Source of the DNA: Lumbricus rubellus
Lineage: Eukaryota > Annelida > Clitellata > Crassiclitellata > Lumbricidae
Assembly: GCA_945859605.1 (NCBI GenBank)
Contig: OX243811.1
Location: 54,960,069-55,024,068 of the forward strand
DNA length: 64,000 nucleotides
Reading direction: 5' to 3'
In this document: piece by piece, positions 34,501 through 45,449 of the stretch
How the letters are laid out: every line of letters starts with the position of its first letter
Numbering within the stretch: position 1 is the first letter of the stretch
Program-made: the position numbers and the translations under genes
The notes under the pieces: model-generated
What the model was told of the DNA's origin: nothing
The model's input: only the letters and a program-made list of their open reading frames with translations
Database searches by the model: none

Positions 34501-37500
34501 ATTTAATTTTCTGTTGCTAGAAAATAATACATCCATTTCGTAACTAGGCCTATATCATTTCTCAGATGTAGCCTACAATTGACTTCTAAAAGCCATAGAC
34601 TCCTAGAGTGAGGGTGAGAGTCATTTGAAAAAAACTTATTGCTTTGCTGAGAATGTTCCTCGTGTTACGTTTTATGTGAAATTCGTCGCTTTTGAGAGGT
34701 TCCTACAAATGACTGCCTGACTCTCCGGATCTTGACCATCTGCCTATTGATTGTTTTAGTAGGTGCCTCACTGCCTGTGAATAAACTGGTTACTGCGAAT
34801 TCGCTTTTATGGGCGCTGTAGAAATCTCGAGATTACGATCACGATTACGAAATGCGCTATATGAAACCAAAGACAGCCACACGCACACACACACTCACAC
34901 ACACACGCACACACACACACACACACACACACCTTGATTAGAGCCTTCAGCTGCGCTATGTCTGAGTCGGATGGTTGCACCAGTTGCTGCATCTCATATT
35001 TCAGCTGTTCGCCTTTCATCTTCTGTTCGCACAACACAGCACCTGGAATAGACAAGACACCGACAGACTATAATTAGGCCTATGTCAGGACACAGAGTTT
35101 TCCATTGGTTTGCATAATTTACTAGAAGTGCAATGAAATGGCGTCGAAACTTCGAAAGCAATCAACGGCTGGTAGCCTATAATTCCGTAAATGTTGCTAG
35201 TGCACTATAGGCAGTAAGTTCACATTATGAAAAATCGGGATTTGACTCGCCACACATGATGCTATTTAAATTATCTTTGTTACAGACTTTACAAACGTAA
35301 GCGATTGTTAGGAAGAACTCACTGGCTTGAGATGTGACTTCATTCAGTTCAGAGATCAGCTTAGTTTCTCTGAGATTCAGCCTGGCAACAACAAACAACC
35401 AGATGGTGAGATAACGCACAACAACCTACTTCTTGTACCTGCTTATCTCTCGCTTATCCCTTTACGTTAGACACATTCAGTTGTCTGCTTCTCAATAAAA
35501 ATAATATAGGCTATACAGGCGTATACTCCATGAAACTGTTCAATAAAAAATGCAAATGTAAAATGTTCATGCTTCTATATAATCGACCGTATTTAATGTG
35601 TCCTCGACCCTGCTCATATAATTTCAATGAATTGATCTATAGTAAGATCCTTCACCAACGCTTGTCCTTTGCAATTGGCGACACTCGATTACAATTGCAA
35701 TTTGAAAAGTCGTAAAACGTGATGAGTCTAATAATTAATTAAGGATATCAAGCAGAGAAGCTACAGAACTCCAGTGAATGGGCTAATTATATTATGTTTA
35801 AAATAAATAGGAGTGTTTCTTTTCTATACGGCCTAAATCACTCGAAACTGATTAGATTGATCGTTTACCTGTTGTGAAGTTCTTGAAACGTCATCGTTAT
35901 ACTTTTCAGCGACTTTTCCATTTGGTCCTTGAGGATCGGTGTCAGTTTGTGGAGCAGAAACATTTGCCGCTGGAGGTCTTTGCGTGACTTTTCCAGACCA
36001 GCTACTGGTGGATATAGGACTGATGGAGCAGGAACTGATGGAACAGAGACTGATGGAACATAAACTGGTGGAACAGGAACTGACGGAACCAGCACTGATG
36101 GAACAGAGACTGATGGAACAGGAACTGATGAAACAGGAACTGATGGAACAGAGACTGATGGAACATGAACTGGTGGAACAGGAACTGACGGAACCAGCAC
36201 TGATGGAACAGAGACTGCTGGAACAGGAACTGATGGAACAGCGACCGATGGAACAGCAACTGATGGAACAGTGACTGGTGTAACAGAAACTGATGGAACA
36301 GGAATTGATGGAGCAGAGACTGGTGGAACAGGAACTGTTGGAACAGAGATTGGTGAAGCAGAGACTGCAGGGGCAGGAACTGATGAAACCGGAACTGATG
36401 GAACAGAGGCTGATGGAACAGGAACTGTTGGAACATGAACTGATGGAACAGAGGCTGATGGAACAGAGGCTGGTAGAACAGGTGCTGATGGTAGAAGACT
36501 TTCCATCGCAGAATTTCTTCCATTCGAAATGATGATCGTCTGATTGCCAACTTCATCCGACTTGTTGTGCATTTCTACGTAAATCATTAATTTATTTTTT
36601 CAGGTGTTTACTGTGCATATGTACACATAAACGTAAGTAACGTATGCAATACATGTATGCTTACTTGATTCTAAACGGTCCTGATCATGTACATGCATGT
36701 ACATGCATGTACATTGTAATATAATGTATGTATATACGCATGTACGTAGGCCCTATATATGTAATTAATTATGCATAAATTTTATTAATATTATAAGAAC
36801 TGATGTGTGCATATAATTATACGCACAATCGCACATATTACGCAGAGGTGCATGCACGTGAGTGGAAGCACAGAAAATGGATTAACTGTTTTGGCATGTA
36901 AAACTCTAGAGGGTGCACTTTAAAAAGTGTGAAGTAGTTAAGGAAATGGTGATTGGAATGATGCGCCAAGAACTATGGCGACCAAACATGAAACGTTGAG
37001 TTTGAATTGGAATAAAGTTCAAAGAAGCAACATGTAGAGGTATAGAAACTAAATGAATCGTCTGACCGGACCGTACGTCTAAATAAGTCGCAAATTTAAC
37101 AGACAATAGCAGACGGACTCGGTCTACTTACGATACGTCTCAATTGGTTGCATCTCAGAACAATCGTTGTGCGTATGCCAGTCGCCAGGTGGCTTCAGTG
37201 TTTCGTCAAGTGACGCCATTTTATTTGACACCTGCTGTTTTACATAGAGGTCGCACTCGATGGAAGATGATTCAATTATTTCTTTACGACCATCTATCGC
37301 TGACTTTGGATGCTGAGAAGTCAGACCCAGAGGAACATCGTCATTGTGTAACGATGATCTCGAAGAAGCATCTGATTCGAATTCAGACGCAGCATCTGAT
37401 GCTTGGTCGATTGTTTTTGGTGTTATTACTCGAGACTGGTTTTCCAACTGCAATGAATTTGAAGATGTTGCAATCGCATCATCCTCACAGGTGAGTTCCT

Positions 37501-40500
37501 TTTCTTCTCTTGAATGCGGCTTCTTCATTTTCTTCTTCTTTGCGGAGGACTTCTACGTTTGAAACAAAATGGAATTTTGTAAAGTTTGCTATGATGAGTA
37601 GCCTACATCGACCGCACACCGTCGGTGGAAAGATGAGACGGCGAGGGAGAGGACTGGCCAACCCTCCCGACTTTATGCCCATGGCGCCTCAAGACTAGAT
37701 GTTAAAGGGACTGCTTCTCTTCTGCTTCTTCTTCGATTTTAGAAAGAGCCGCAATGTGCGCTTAATTATATTAAAAGTTTATTTTTTCTTATAGACTATG
37801 ATATAGAACTCATTCCACATTTTGTCTTTATTTCGAGTTAAAATTTGCCGTTGACCACGGTTATGATTTGTTCCTTTAATTAATTCCTATAATTAAATCT
37901 TCCATTTGCAATTTGCCTACTGACCATAGTATACCTATATGAAAACATCAATTTGTTTTGTGATACTGGTAGCCTACTTCTCGCGACAAAATAATTGTGC
38001 TGACTATCTCTCTACGTGTTTTGCTTAGTTATTATTCTGAGGTTCAACAAGAAAGACTGGAGAAATGAACTGATTTGAGTTCTGTTACTTCTATGCTGAT
38101 TAGCCTATCGTTAGTCATTTGTTTCATTCAGACGGACAGAGGGAGATATTTTTTAAATTTAACTATTAATGCTCTAGGGCAATTGGCCGACTTCAACAAC
38201 AGTTCTGCTTTATTTATACTTTCTACACTAAGTGTTAAGTCTCACACAAAGGCTTATTAGACCTCAGGAAGCCTAATACGCCGCATCACGTGACTGATGC
38301 ACGTTGCTATATTTCTTAAAATAGATTTAGATGCACAAACCTTGTTCTTGACTTGCTGCCGATTACAGTCATGATCTACAATATCGGAGAACAAAATTAT
38401 TATTCACTAAACACATAAAGACTATCACAAAATCTGAAACAAGTCATAGTGATGGCTTTTGCTCTACTGACCATAGTATGCCTATATGAAAACATCAATT
38501 TGATACGGGTAACGTAGCAGTCACATGAACGCATGAAGCAATGAGCGCTGCTGTGTAGGCCTACTCCATTGGCTATGATATCTCAATGACACGTCTAAGC
38601 TCAACCTCATATTAAGCTTTTTTTAAACTTTACCAAGACTTGTTAGGCCTACACCTTGAGCAAAAAACGGTTTTATCGGTGACACATGCTGCTGCTGGTG
38701 CTGCTGCTACGTACGGCACTGAAACCCGTTACATGGGTGTTTTGACTTCTCCCATCATTCTGATGTCGCAAGAGATGGAACAATTGGCGCCGTCGATCAA
38801 AATTTATGTTTTGTTTAGGCCTACAATTATGATGTATATACGCCTAAGTGCGACCTGCTGTAGGCCATACATTATTTCATAGATATTAATTTTATAATGA
38901 GCAATATTTTGTCACTTGCCGCGCATTTAAGAAAGAGTAAGAAAGGTCAATAGAGATTAGTAAGACACATGAATGACATGAAAACAAGATTTAAAAGACA
39001 AACACTGTATAGATCTACTGTATAGGCCTGTGTATACGCCTGCCTCAATGGGATCGTGAGACTGTGACATAATTAACTCCATTCCTCACGAAGCCATCGT
39101 AGGCATATAGGTTTACGCGTCTATCATTGCTGTTATACATGTATGACCTAATCATTTGCAAATGAGCAGCAAAACCATGCAACATTGAGACATACATACA
39201 TGTAGGCACAGACATGCATACATACTATTTCATAGGCTACATGCGTACATTGCATAGCCTCAGCGCACATAAATCGCAACCATTACGGATTGCGTATTTA
39301 TTCTGGTTTGTTTATACGGCTGCCATGGACGTAAAGTTGCAGGTTGCTAAAAATGAATTTATCCTGCATTGGAAAAGGCCATTTTATTATTTTGCTAAGT
39401 TGAGTCTTTGATTTTTAAAACTCTTGTAAGGTCTCTATCAACTGACTCCATCCATACAGCAGATGCAGTGTGGCTCCTAACAACTGTCAAGTCTAACCAC
39501 ATTTCTACCTATATTTATTAGCCTGAAACCACAAATTATTTTTTACCATCGGCGGCGGCTCTCTCAGGCGAAGACGGCTGACGGCAGTCAGTGTTGTTGC
39601 TGTCAACGGCCGAAGTCCCAGTTTGGCCGGAGGGGGAACTCTAGAGGGTTAAGAAAGAAAAAACAACTTATAATGAATGTTCTGTTACACAGTATAGGCT
39701 TGAAGAATCGGTGAACGATATCGTCTAGGTCAAAGTGATTTACAATTGACGCCATCGTCGTCGTCTGAGTTTAGCCATCAGGCTTCACAGGTTTAGCCAG
39801 CCAATGGTTCTTATATAAAAGATTAATATCCAAAAGTCCTTGAGCCAGCACAGCGGGTAGTGCATGAATGCAAATAGTGCGAAGCATGCATGTAGAACGG
39901 AGATGGTTAGTGAAAAATAGCCTCAATGACTTGCAGCGTACAGACCTATTGCAGCAGTGTCTGGTCGTCAATGACTCGTGAATCTTTTTAAACGATATGA
40001 TTGCTGTTGATTGTGAGTATGAGGCACAAAGTGAACAGGAAAGGAATGAAAATTCAGCAGCATTACATGTATATGCGATAGAGAATGCTTAAATATGGTT
40101 GTGAGAATTATTTCGAAGAGTCGTGAAACATAGACCTACATGCCTAGAATCATGATATTTATTCTTAAACGACAGTTTCGACTTTGTGTTTGCATGTGCA
40201 TGGACCTAGGTCTATTATTATAGTAGGCATATCAAGTAGGCCTATATTAATTAGAGCTTGGGTTCAAACCTATGTAAACGTAATAAACTGCTACAGTTTG
40301 TCAGCACATCTACTTTTATAGTTTAAAGAAATTACAGGTTTGCACCGAGGGGTGCTCGATAGTACAGCGGTTAGCGCGCTGGACTGTCGACCGGAAGGTC
40401 GGGGGTTCAAATCCCCGCCGGGGCAGAAATTTGCAACGAGATTTCTGTTCCACAAGCACCCCCTAGCCGACTCAGCTATGATGAGTACACTGACCTCACG

Positions 40501-41048
40501 GTCAGTGGATGATGAGACGGCGAGGGAGAGGATTGGCCACCGCCCTCATGTGCCGAGGCCTTGAAAATGAAGGCGCTAACACTCCATCCCCATTGGGTAG
40601 CCCTCCGGGCTAGCTAGACGGGATATCATCATCATCATCATCATCGCAGGTTTGCACCATAAACATTAAACTGGAATTTTAAAATGATACATCCATGCAA
40701 ATGAAAACACACAAAAATTTACATTGTTACACAAAATGCCCAGTTTGTTTAAAGACAGTTGGGATTTTCTACAGAAGTATGAAGAAACATTTGATCATTG
40801 TTCGTAAATTCCAATGAATAATTAATAGCTTACACTGCTTCTTCGAGCAATGTCATTCGTAGACATGTCTACCTTCGTGCAAACAGAGAGTTCTCAAGTA
40901 TAAAATAATAAGAGAAATATTTGTCAGAAATACAATGAATAATTCTCTATACCTTATCAGCTGCTGCTGAAGCTGTCGCTGCTGCTGCTGCTGAAGCTGC
41001 TGAAGATGCTGCTGCTGCTGCTGAAGATGCTGCTGCTGCTGCTGAAGA

Positions 41049-41082
<34 letters not shown>

Positions 41083-44000
41083 GCTGCTGAAGCATTGTTG
41101 ATGCGACGTTGAGTCGATGCTTCTTCGTATTTCGTCAGTGAATCCGATTGAGCGACGATACGGGAACTAATGATTGGCACGGTCAGCGCAAACTACAATG
41201 TACACATTCAGCTCTCTGATATATAGATCTACATGTATAGGCTATATACGAACACACACAAAAGAAATAGGCCTAGCCATGAAGAGTCCATGGAAAATTG
41301 TCTGTATGTAAGCTTAATAAACGATTTGATAGCATATTAGGCTGTATGTGAACAAGCCCCCATGGAAAACTCGTTAAAGCGTGGACCTAGTATTAGTTGA
41401 CTTTTCATCAGAGGCCAAATTTTATAACGGTGTAATAATTCGGCCATTGTGCGTATTCTGACAGTGCCAGTCCCATGCCTGGATAAAAAAGAACGGCAAC
41501 GCTAGATATTATATAATAATTATAAGCTTAATGATCATTGCTATCACATAGTGTCGTTAATTTTAAATTGAAACTACTACCACATAACGGTGGACTGTAA
41601 CAGTTATGTCCAATACATTAGCTCTTCATATAATGATATATGCTATATTGACTCCTTAGAGATTTTGTATTGATTTGACAGTGTATCTTTGCGTGAGTGC
41701 ATGTGTATTAGCTATTACAAGGATATACGTGTGGTCAATGTGGTTCCTTCATATGCATGCATTCTATTTTATTTATAGCGCCTTTTGCACTATTATTTGT
41801 TAATTTCCTCCCTCAGTGTATTGACCTATGTCTGGTTTCACTCGCTCTGCTCTGTAGATAGGTACATGGCTGTATACCTGCGGCTATAGCTTAAGAGCTG
41901 GGTCTGTTTTTTTCAGTCTTGTTTCTTCCACTGCAGCTGACTTGCATTTATGCTGCCCTGCGTCAGAATGAACTCCTATTATACTTCAGCGCGCAAAGTA
42001 TAGGCCTATAAGCGTTTATGTTCTATACGGTTGATCGTTCTTTAAAGGCGAAGCCTGAGGCGTGCAATAAAACTTTTCTCTTCGAAGCATTCATCTCAAA
42101 CCTTGCGCTCTTTCTTTCATCTGGATGTTTCTTATAATATATCACGTGATCGCCTTCTGTGATACAGACTGCATGGTACCAAGGCACATCTGGTCAGAGC
42201 AAGATTGTAAACTCAATTGCAAAACCGCAACACACTCGCAGGCGCATGCTGCTGGCTGGTTAACTGCAGTTTTAACTATACTTAAAAGCGTAGAAAGATA
42301 TACAGCGTCAACGGTGGTTTTTGGCTTAGGGTCTTATAGAAGAATAACAGCTCAGCGTAGGCTGAAAGGATGTCTGCCACTATAAACCAAATGAGCAGAG
42401 AGTTATAAAAAAAACAGCAGTTGAATCCCGCAGCATTAGCCTATAAATATATTTAATAATTCATCTGTTATTGCCCAAACGAGGTCACAATTATTTTTGT
42501 CGCATTGCCTCGCCACCCTCCGCAGTTCCAATTGTTAAGAACTGTGTAGAGGAGAATTAATTATCTATTTCAGTTGCAGCGCATGTAGTGTAATAAATTA
42601 ATAATTAAAGTGCAAGCATATCAAAAGTTGAATAGGCATATCTTACTATGTTTTAACAGCTTCAATAGCAATAAGCAGAGTAATGAAATAGACTATCCAG
42701 ATTAAACATCCAGCAGAGGAAATCAAAAATGAAGCAAATCAGATTAAATATATATAATTATATATATATATATATAAAATATTATTATAAGTCTATTTGA
42801 GAGAAGAGAATAGCGAAGAGTTAGCAGTATGATTCTTCAATATTTTAGGAGATGCATGTCTATGCTTGCTGAGTCTCATGATATTCTGAAGAGGGAATAT
42901 ATCTATATGTAAGCTCAAGCTTTAATCAATTAAAACCAAATCTATTTCACAAAAATTTCTTGTTATATATAATTTAACAATCAAAACATAGTCTTGATTG
43001 CCAATTCTACAAATAGGGGGAAGGTTGCCATAGATGGACCAGCGCCTAAGATGGACCACTCCGTGATTGGCCACAAGGATTGAAACTGTATTGTAATGTG
43101 ATGCTGTCGTATCTAGCAGGTCATAAAATAGATTGAATGAAATGATTAGACATCCGCTACACAGAAAAACCTTCGAGAAAACAGAAAAAACGTTAATTGA
43201 CATTGCTTGTTATAATAATAGCTTGGGGGTAAAATGAGTACAAAATCGAGGCCGGACCTGCTGAAAAATTTGGAATTTGTCTATGAACTAAGTTTTTCAA
43301 TTCTTTACAAGATACCATACCAGAAAACCCAACATCAGAACTGCTTAAAAAGTTAAATGAGTTGGAAGTGGGTGTGTGCAAGTTGCCTAAGATGAAACAT
43401 GTGTGGTCCATGTTAGGCAACTATGCATGAACACGGTCCAATCATCATTGATGCCCATTATTACTAATGCAATTAACTGCTATATATTCTACTAAGCTAG
43501 CAATTGTAATTTATTATAGACAGTGATGTGGTCAATGCTGAACTGTGAGAAAAATTAGAAAATTCTTTGTTTATATTTTTTTAAATTATTTATTTATTTT
43601 TTATGTAAAAAATGACAATTTCATTTTTTTTATTTACTGAAATATATTTTACTAGACTAGCATTTGTAATTTGTTATCAACAGTGATTTGGACAATGTTA
43701 AACTGTGATAAAAAAAATTGGAAAATTCTTTGTATATATATATTTTTTAATTTTTTAATTTTTTAAATTAAAAAAGGCACTTTAATATTCTATTATTATT
43801 TTTTATTTACTGAAATATATTCTACTAGGCTAGCATTTGTAATTTATTATTGACAGTGATGGGGACAGTTTTAAACTGTGAGAAAAATTGGAAAATTCTT
43901 TGTTTATATTTTTAAAATGTATTTATGAGTTTTTTAATTTAAAAAAATTATAATTAATTTTTTTCCCTTTTTATTACTTATTGAAAAATTGCATAATATG

Positions 44001-44509
44001 TACTGTTTAATGTAAGTTCATTTAGCAGAAATGGTTGATGAATTAAGACTGTTTGTCCGCCTTTAACAATACATTTTTTCCATGGTCCATCTTTGGCGCC
44101 CATGCTCCTAAGATGGAGCACTTTTGCAATTTTTAATTTTTTAATTTTTTTCATTCTATTTATGTAAATGAAAATTTTATTGAATCCAATGGTGTATCAA
44201 TACCTAATCTATGTAACGACCCTGTTGCACAATTATTTTCTCATAATATGTGGCAAAAACAGACGATCATCCTTAGGGGGTCCATCTTTGGCAACCTTCC
44301 CCTAAATTCAGAAATTATGTGGTATTAGCTGATAGCCTATCTAATCCCTTTGTTTGAAGTTGTTCATTGCTCTAAACACTACGCATTAAATAACATTATA
44401 GCAATAATTTTTTTATGAGGTGTGAATTAAAGACATCTCTTACCTTAGTTACCTTCTTGGAAAGTCTCCGGTGAGAAGCGTCGTCTCGTGCAATCACAAT
44501 TTCGGACAT
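31519..44509 (-). CDS. SPATS2L-like: SPATS2/SPATS2L-family protein, nine coding exons
   Basis: Predicted 1206-residue protein of the spermatogenesis-associated serine-rich 2 family, which in vertebrates includes cytoplasmic and nucleolar/stress-granule proteins. Coding exons, all in phase: 44509-44444, 41192-40953, 37552-37132, 36574-35869, 35381-35323, 35042-34933, 34335-34233, 33890-33777, 33320-31519. The identifying part is a coiled coil at about 433-568: GLEKSRKDLQRQ, LKDQMEKSLKSITMTFQELH, LNLRETKLISELNEV, then ADIKHF-like IAQLKALIKEYVSKRR and FDCTNLLKDIDTFGE. Before it come a poly-Ala tract (exon 2), a Lys-rich stretch KKKKMKKPHS and a Pro-Val repeat (about 270-430). After it is a 600-residue disordered, charged tail with a DDTIQ repeat. 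It is about twice the length of human members. I did not find the family's N-terminal UBA/CUE-like segment; an exon may be missed. Confidence 0.82.
32245..32312. repeat. 15-bp tandem repeat encoding DDTIQ
   Basis: Four units of TCTTGAATCGTGTCA on the plus strand encode tandem DDTIQ in the last SPATS2-like exon. The units are almost identical, which implies recent expansion. Confidence 0.9.
34797..34931 (+). repeat. retroposon tail with (CA)n abutting a splice donor
   Basis: GGGCGCTGTAGAAATCTCGA and a second GCGCTATATGAAACC precede about 60 bases of CA-rich repeat. The repeat runs to 34931, so on the minus strand exon 6 of the SPATS2-like gene ends AAG and is followed at once by GTGTGTGTGT. 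The microsatellite therefore supplies the donor site. Confidence 0.8.
35995..36490. repeat. coding minisatellite (15-bp, Pro-Val pentapeptides)
   Basis: About thirty 15-bp units (GATGGAACAGGAACT-like on the plus strand) encode (V/A)PSVP-type pentapeptides in exon 4 of the SPATS2-like gene. The periodicity keeps several frames open on both strands; only the minus frame that splices in phase is taken as coding. Confidence 0.92.
37615..37700 (-). mobile_element. SINE family B fragment
   Basis: Contains GATGAGACGGCGAGGGAGAG and GACTGGCCA followed by CATGGCGCCTC, matching about 40505-40570 of the intact SINE, although here diverged and truncated. It lies in the SPATS2-like intron close upstream of the third coding exon. 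The shared text reads in the plus direction, so the strand given is that of the host gene, not a firm element orientation. Confidence 0.45.
40347..40646 (+). mobile_element. tRNA-derived SINE (family B), intact with TSD
   Basis: A 300-bp element flanked by the perfect 12-bp duplication CAGGTTTGCACC (40335-40346 and 40647-40658). Its head folds like a tRNA: AGTACAGCGGTTAGCGCGCT (A-box region), an anticodon stem CTGG/CCGG with a CTGTCGA loop (Asp-like GTC) and GGGTTCAAATCCCC (B-box). The body contains TGATGAGACGGCGAGGGAGA, and the end is an ATC repeat. The missing acceptor pairing, the long body and the target duplication show that it is a SINE and not a tRNA gene. It sits in a SPATS2-like intron. 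Confidence 0.9.
40965..41095. repeat. CTG repeat encoding poly-Ala
   Basis: CTG/GAAG units in the second coding exon of the SPATS2-like gene. Spliced in phase, the minus strand reads as Ala-rich with a few Ser, Val and Thr residues; the other frames would give poly-Gln or poly-Ser. Length polymorphism is likely. Confidence 0.85.
41193..43015. other. SPATS2-like intron 1, part; no gene recognised
   Basis: AT-rich intronic DNA with a short TA run near 42750-42780. No coding evidence. Confidence 0.4.
43016..44302. mobile_element. non-autonomous DNA transposon with TA target site
   Basis: About 1.29 kb with inverted ends GGGGAAGGTTGCCA(T/A)AG at the left and its inverse, CTTTGGCAACCTTCCCC, at the right; the left end has one extra G. 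TA flanks both ends (43014-43015 and 44303-44304), as in Tc1/mariner/pogo-type insertions. TAAGATGGACCA-like motifs recur inside both ends. The interior has three tandem copies of a segment of about 170-190 bp (43482-43920). The frames at 42922-43420 on the minus strand are not recognisable as a transposase. It lies in the first SPATS2-like coding intron. Confidence 0.78.
43482..43920. repeat. three tandem copies of an AT-rich unit
   Basis: The phrase 'ATATATTCTACTA.GCTAGCA.TTGTAATTTATTAT..ACAGTGAT' is followed each time by AAACTGTGA and GGAAAATTCTTTGT. It appears three times, at about 43485, 43648 and 43818. Confidence 0.85.
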
Positions 44510-45325
44510 CTTGATACACGGTTACGTCGGTCAGTCTAATCACGCGTTACACTTAAGAAAAACAGAAGTCAAATTGCTGAATGCAACGGTCTGAAATTAC
44601 TGTTTACTGTATATGAATTATTAACCTAGTCCTATATGCTATCCATCGGCTATAATCTTCCTCTGGCGTACCGTATTTTGTGGCCCTAGTGCTATAATAG
44701 GCCATCGTCAGTTAGATGTACCGCTAATAGTTGGCTTTTGAAACTCGTTTGCGGGCAAGAAATTGATAATATACGCACCCTATAATATTATGGCCACGGA
44801 ACCAAATCACAGCTTCACGAAAGATTGCTGGTTACTTCTCATTAGACGAGTTTGTACCACTTATGGTGCATACAGGTCATAGTCAAAGATTCGTTGCACA
44901 TGCAATAGTCATGCATTCAGTACAAACTAGGGTGAAATGCAATGTCTCGTTTGCTCTTACAATGTAGGCCTACAGACTCCGCGGTTCTGAATAACTGACA
45001 AGGCATTATATACCACGCTGAATATTTACGCAGAGTTTGAACTTTGTTCAGCGCGACAATACAAAAACCTTCACAGTGTTGGCCTAAACTGAAGGTGTCC
45101 CTCTGCAGGATCTACTTCGCATAATAATTTACACAGACACGTCTTGAGGAGCGGTCAGCTATAGTCACTGAGTCAATCATTTAATAATTAAAAGCCATGA
45201 CATGCGATTCCTCTGTGCACTTTTGGCTCTATGTATATAACTTGACAACTGATGCGGCGTCATATTTCTTCAAATGTTTGCTATTGACTATCGTTCGAAT
45301 CATTTTAGACAATAAAATTACTTAC

Positions 45326-45418
45326 GCTTGACGAAATAGCACCGTTTTATGTCATCATCAATGGCTTTCAACTCATCTGAGTGTCTCCCCTCGTAAGTAA
45401 AACTAGATAGGAAATGCT
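45326..45418 (-). other. probable 5' untranslated first exon of the SPATS2-like gene
   Basis: Starts about 30 bases after a TATA box and ends at a very good donor, AAGC|GTAAGTAA (45326). The next acceptor candidate, TTTTTCTTAAG, lies near 44558, upstream of the ATG at 44509, whose context CAAGATGT is reasonable. The exon contains a tiny upstream frame (ATG AGT TGA), in keeping with a leader. A longer frame from an ATG at 45426-45428 is open, but it begins before the predicted transcription start and would hit a stop after splicing. Confidence 0.45.
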
Positions 45419-45442
45419 TCGAGTGCATGCAGGCGGCTTGCC

Positions 45443-45448
45443 TTTATA
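45443..45448 (-). promoter_or_regulatory. candidate TATA box of the SPATS2-like gene
   Basis: CTATAAAGG on the minus strand, placed the canonical distance before the predicted first exon. Based on motif and spacing only. Confidence 0.4.
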
Positions 45449-45449
45449 G

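Noticed and set aside
35939..36532. Plus-strand MEQELMEQRL-type frames
   Set aside because: Shadow of the 15-bp minisatellite in the minus-strand SPATS2-like exon.
40356..40432. tRNA-Asp gene
   Set aside because: A and B boxes are present, but the acceptor stem does not pair, and the unit continues into a 300-bp body with an ATC tail and a 12-bp target duplication, so it is a SINE.
45326..45428. Coding exon MHSKHFLSSFTYEGR...
   Set aside because: Its ATG lies upstream of the predicted start site and splicing to the next exon meets a stop; a leader exon fits better.
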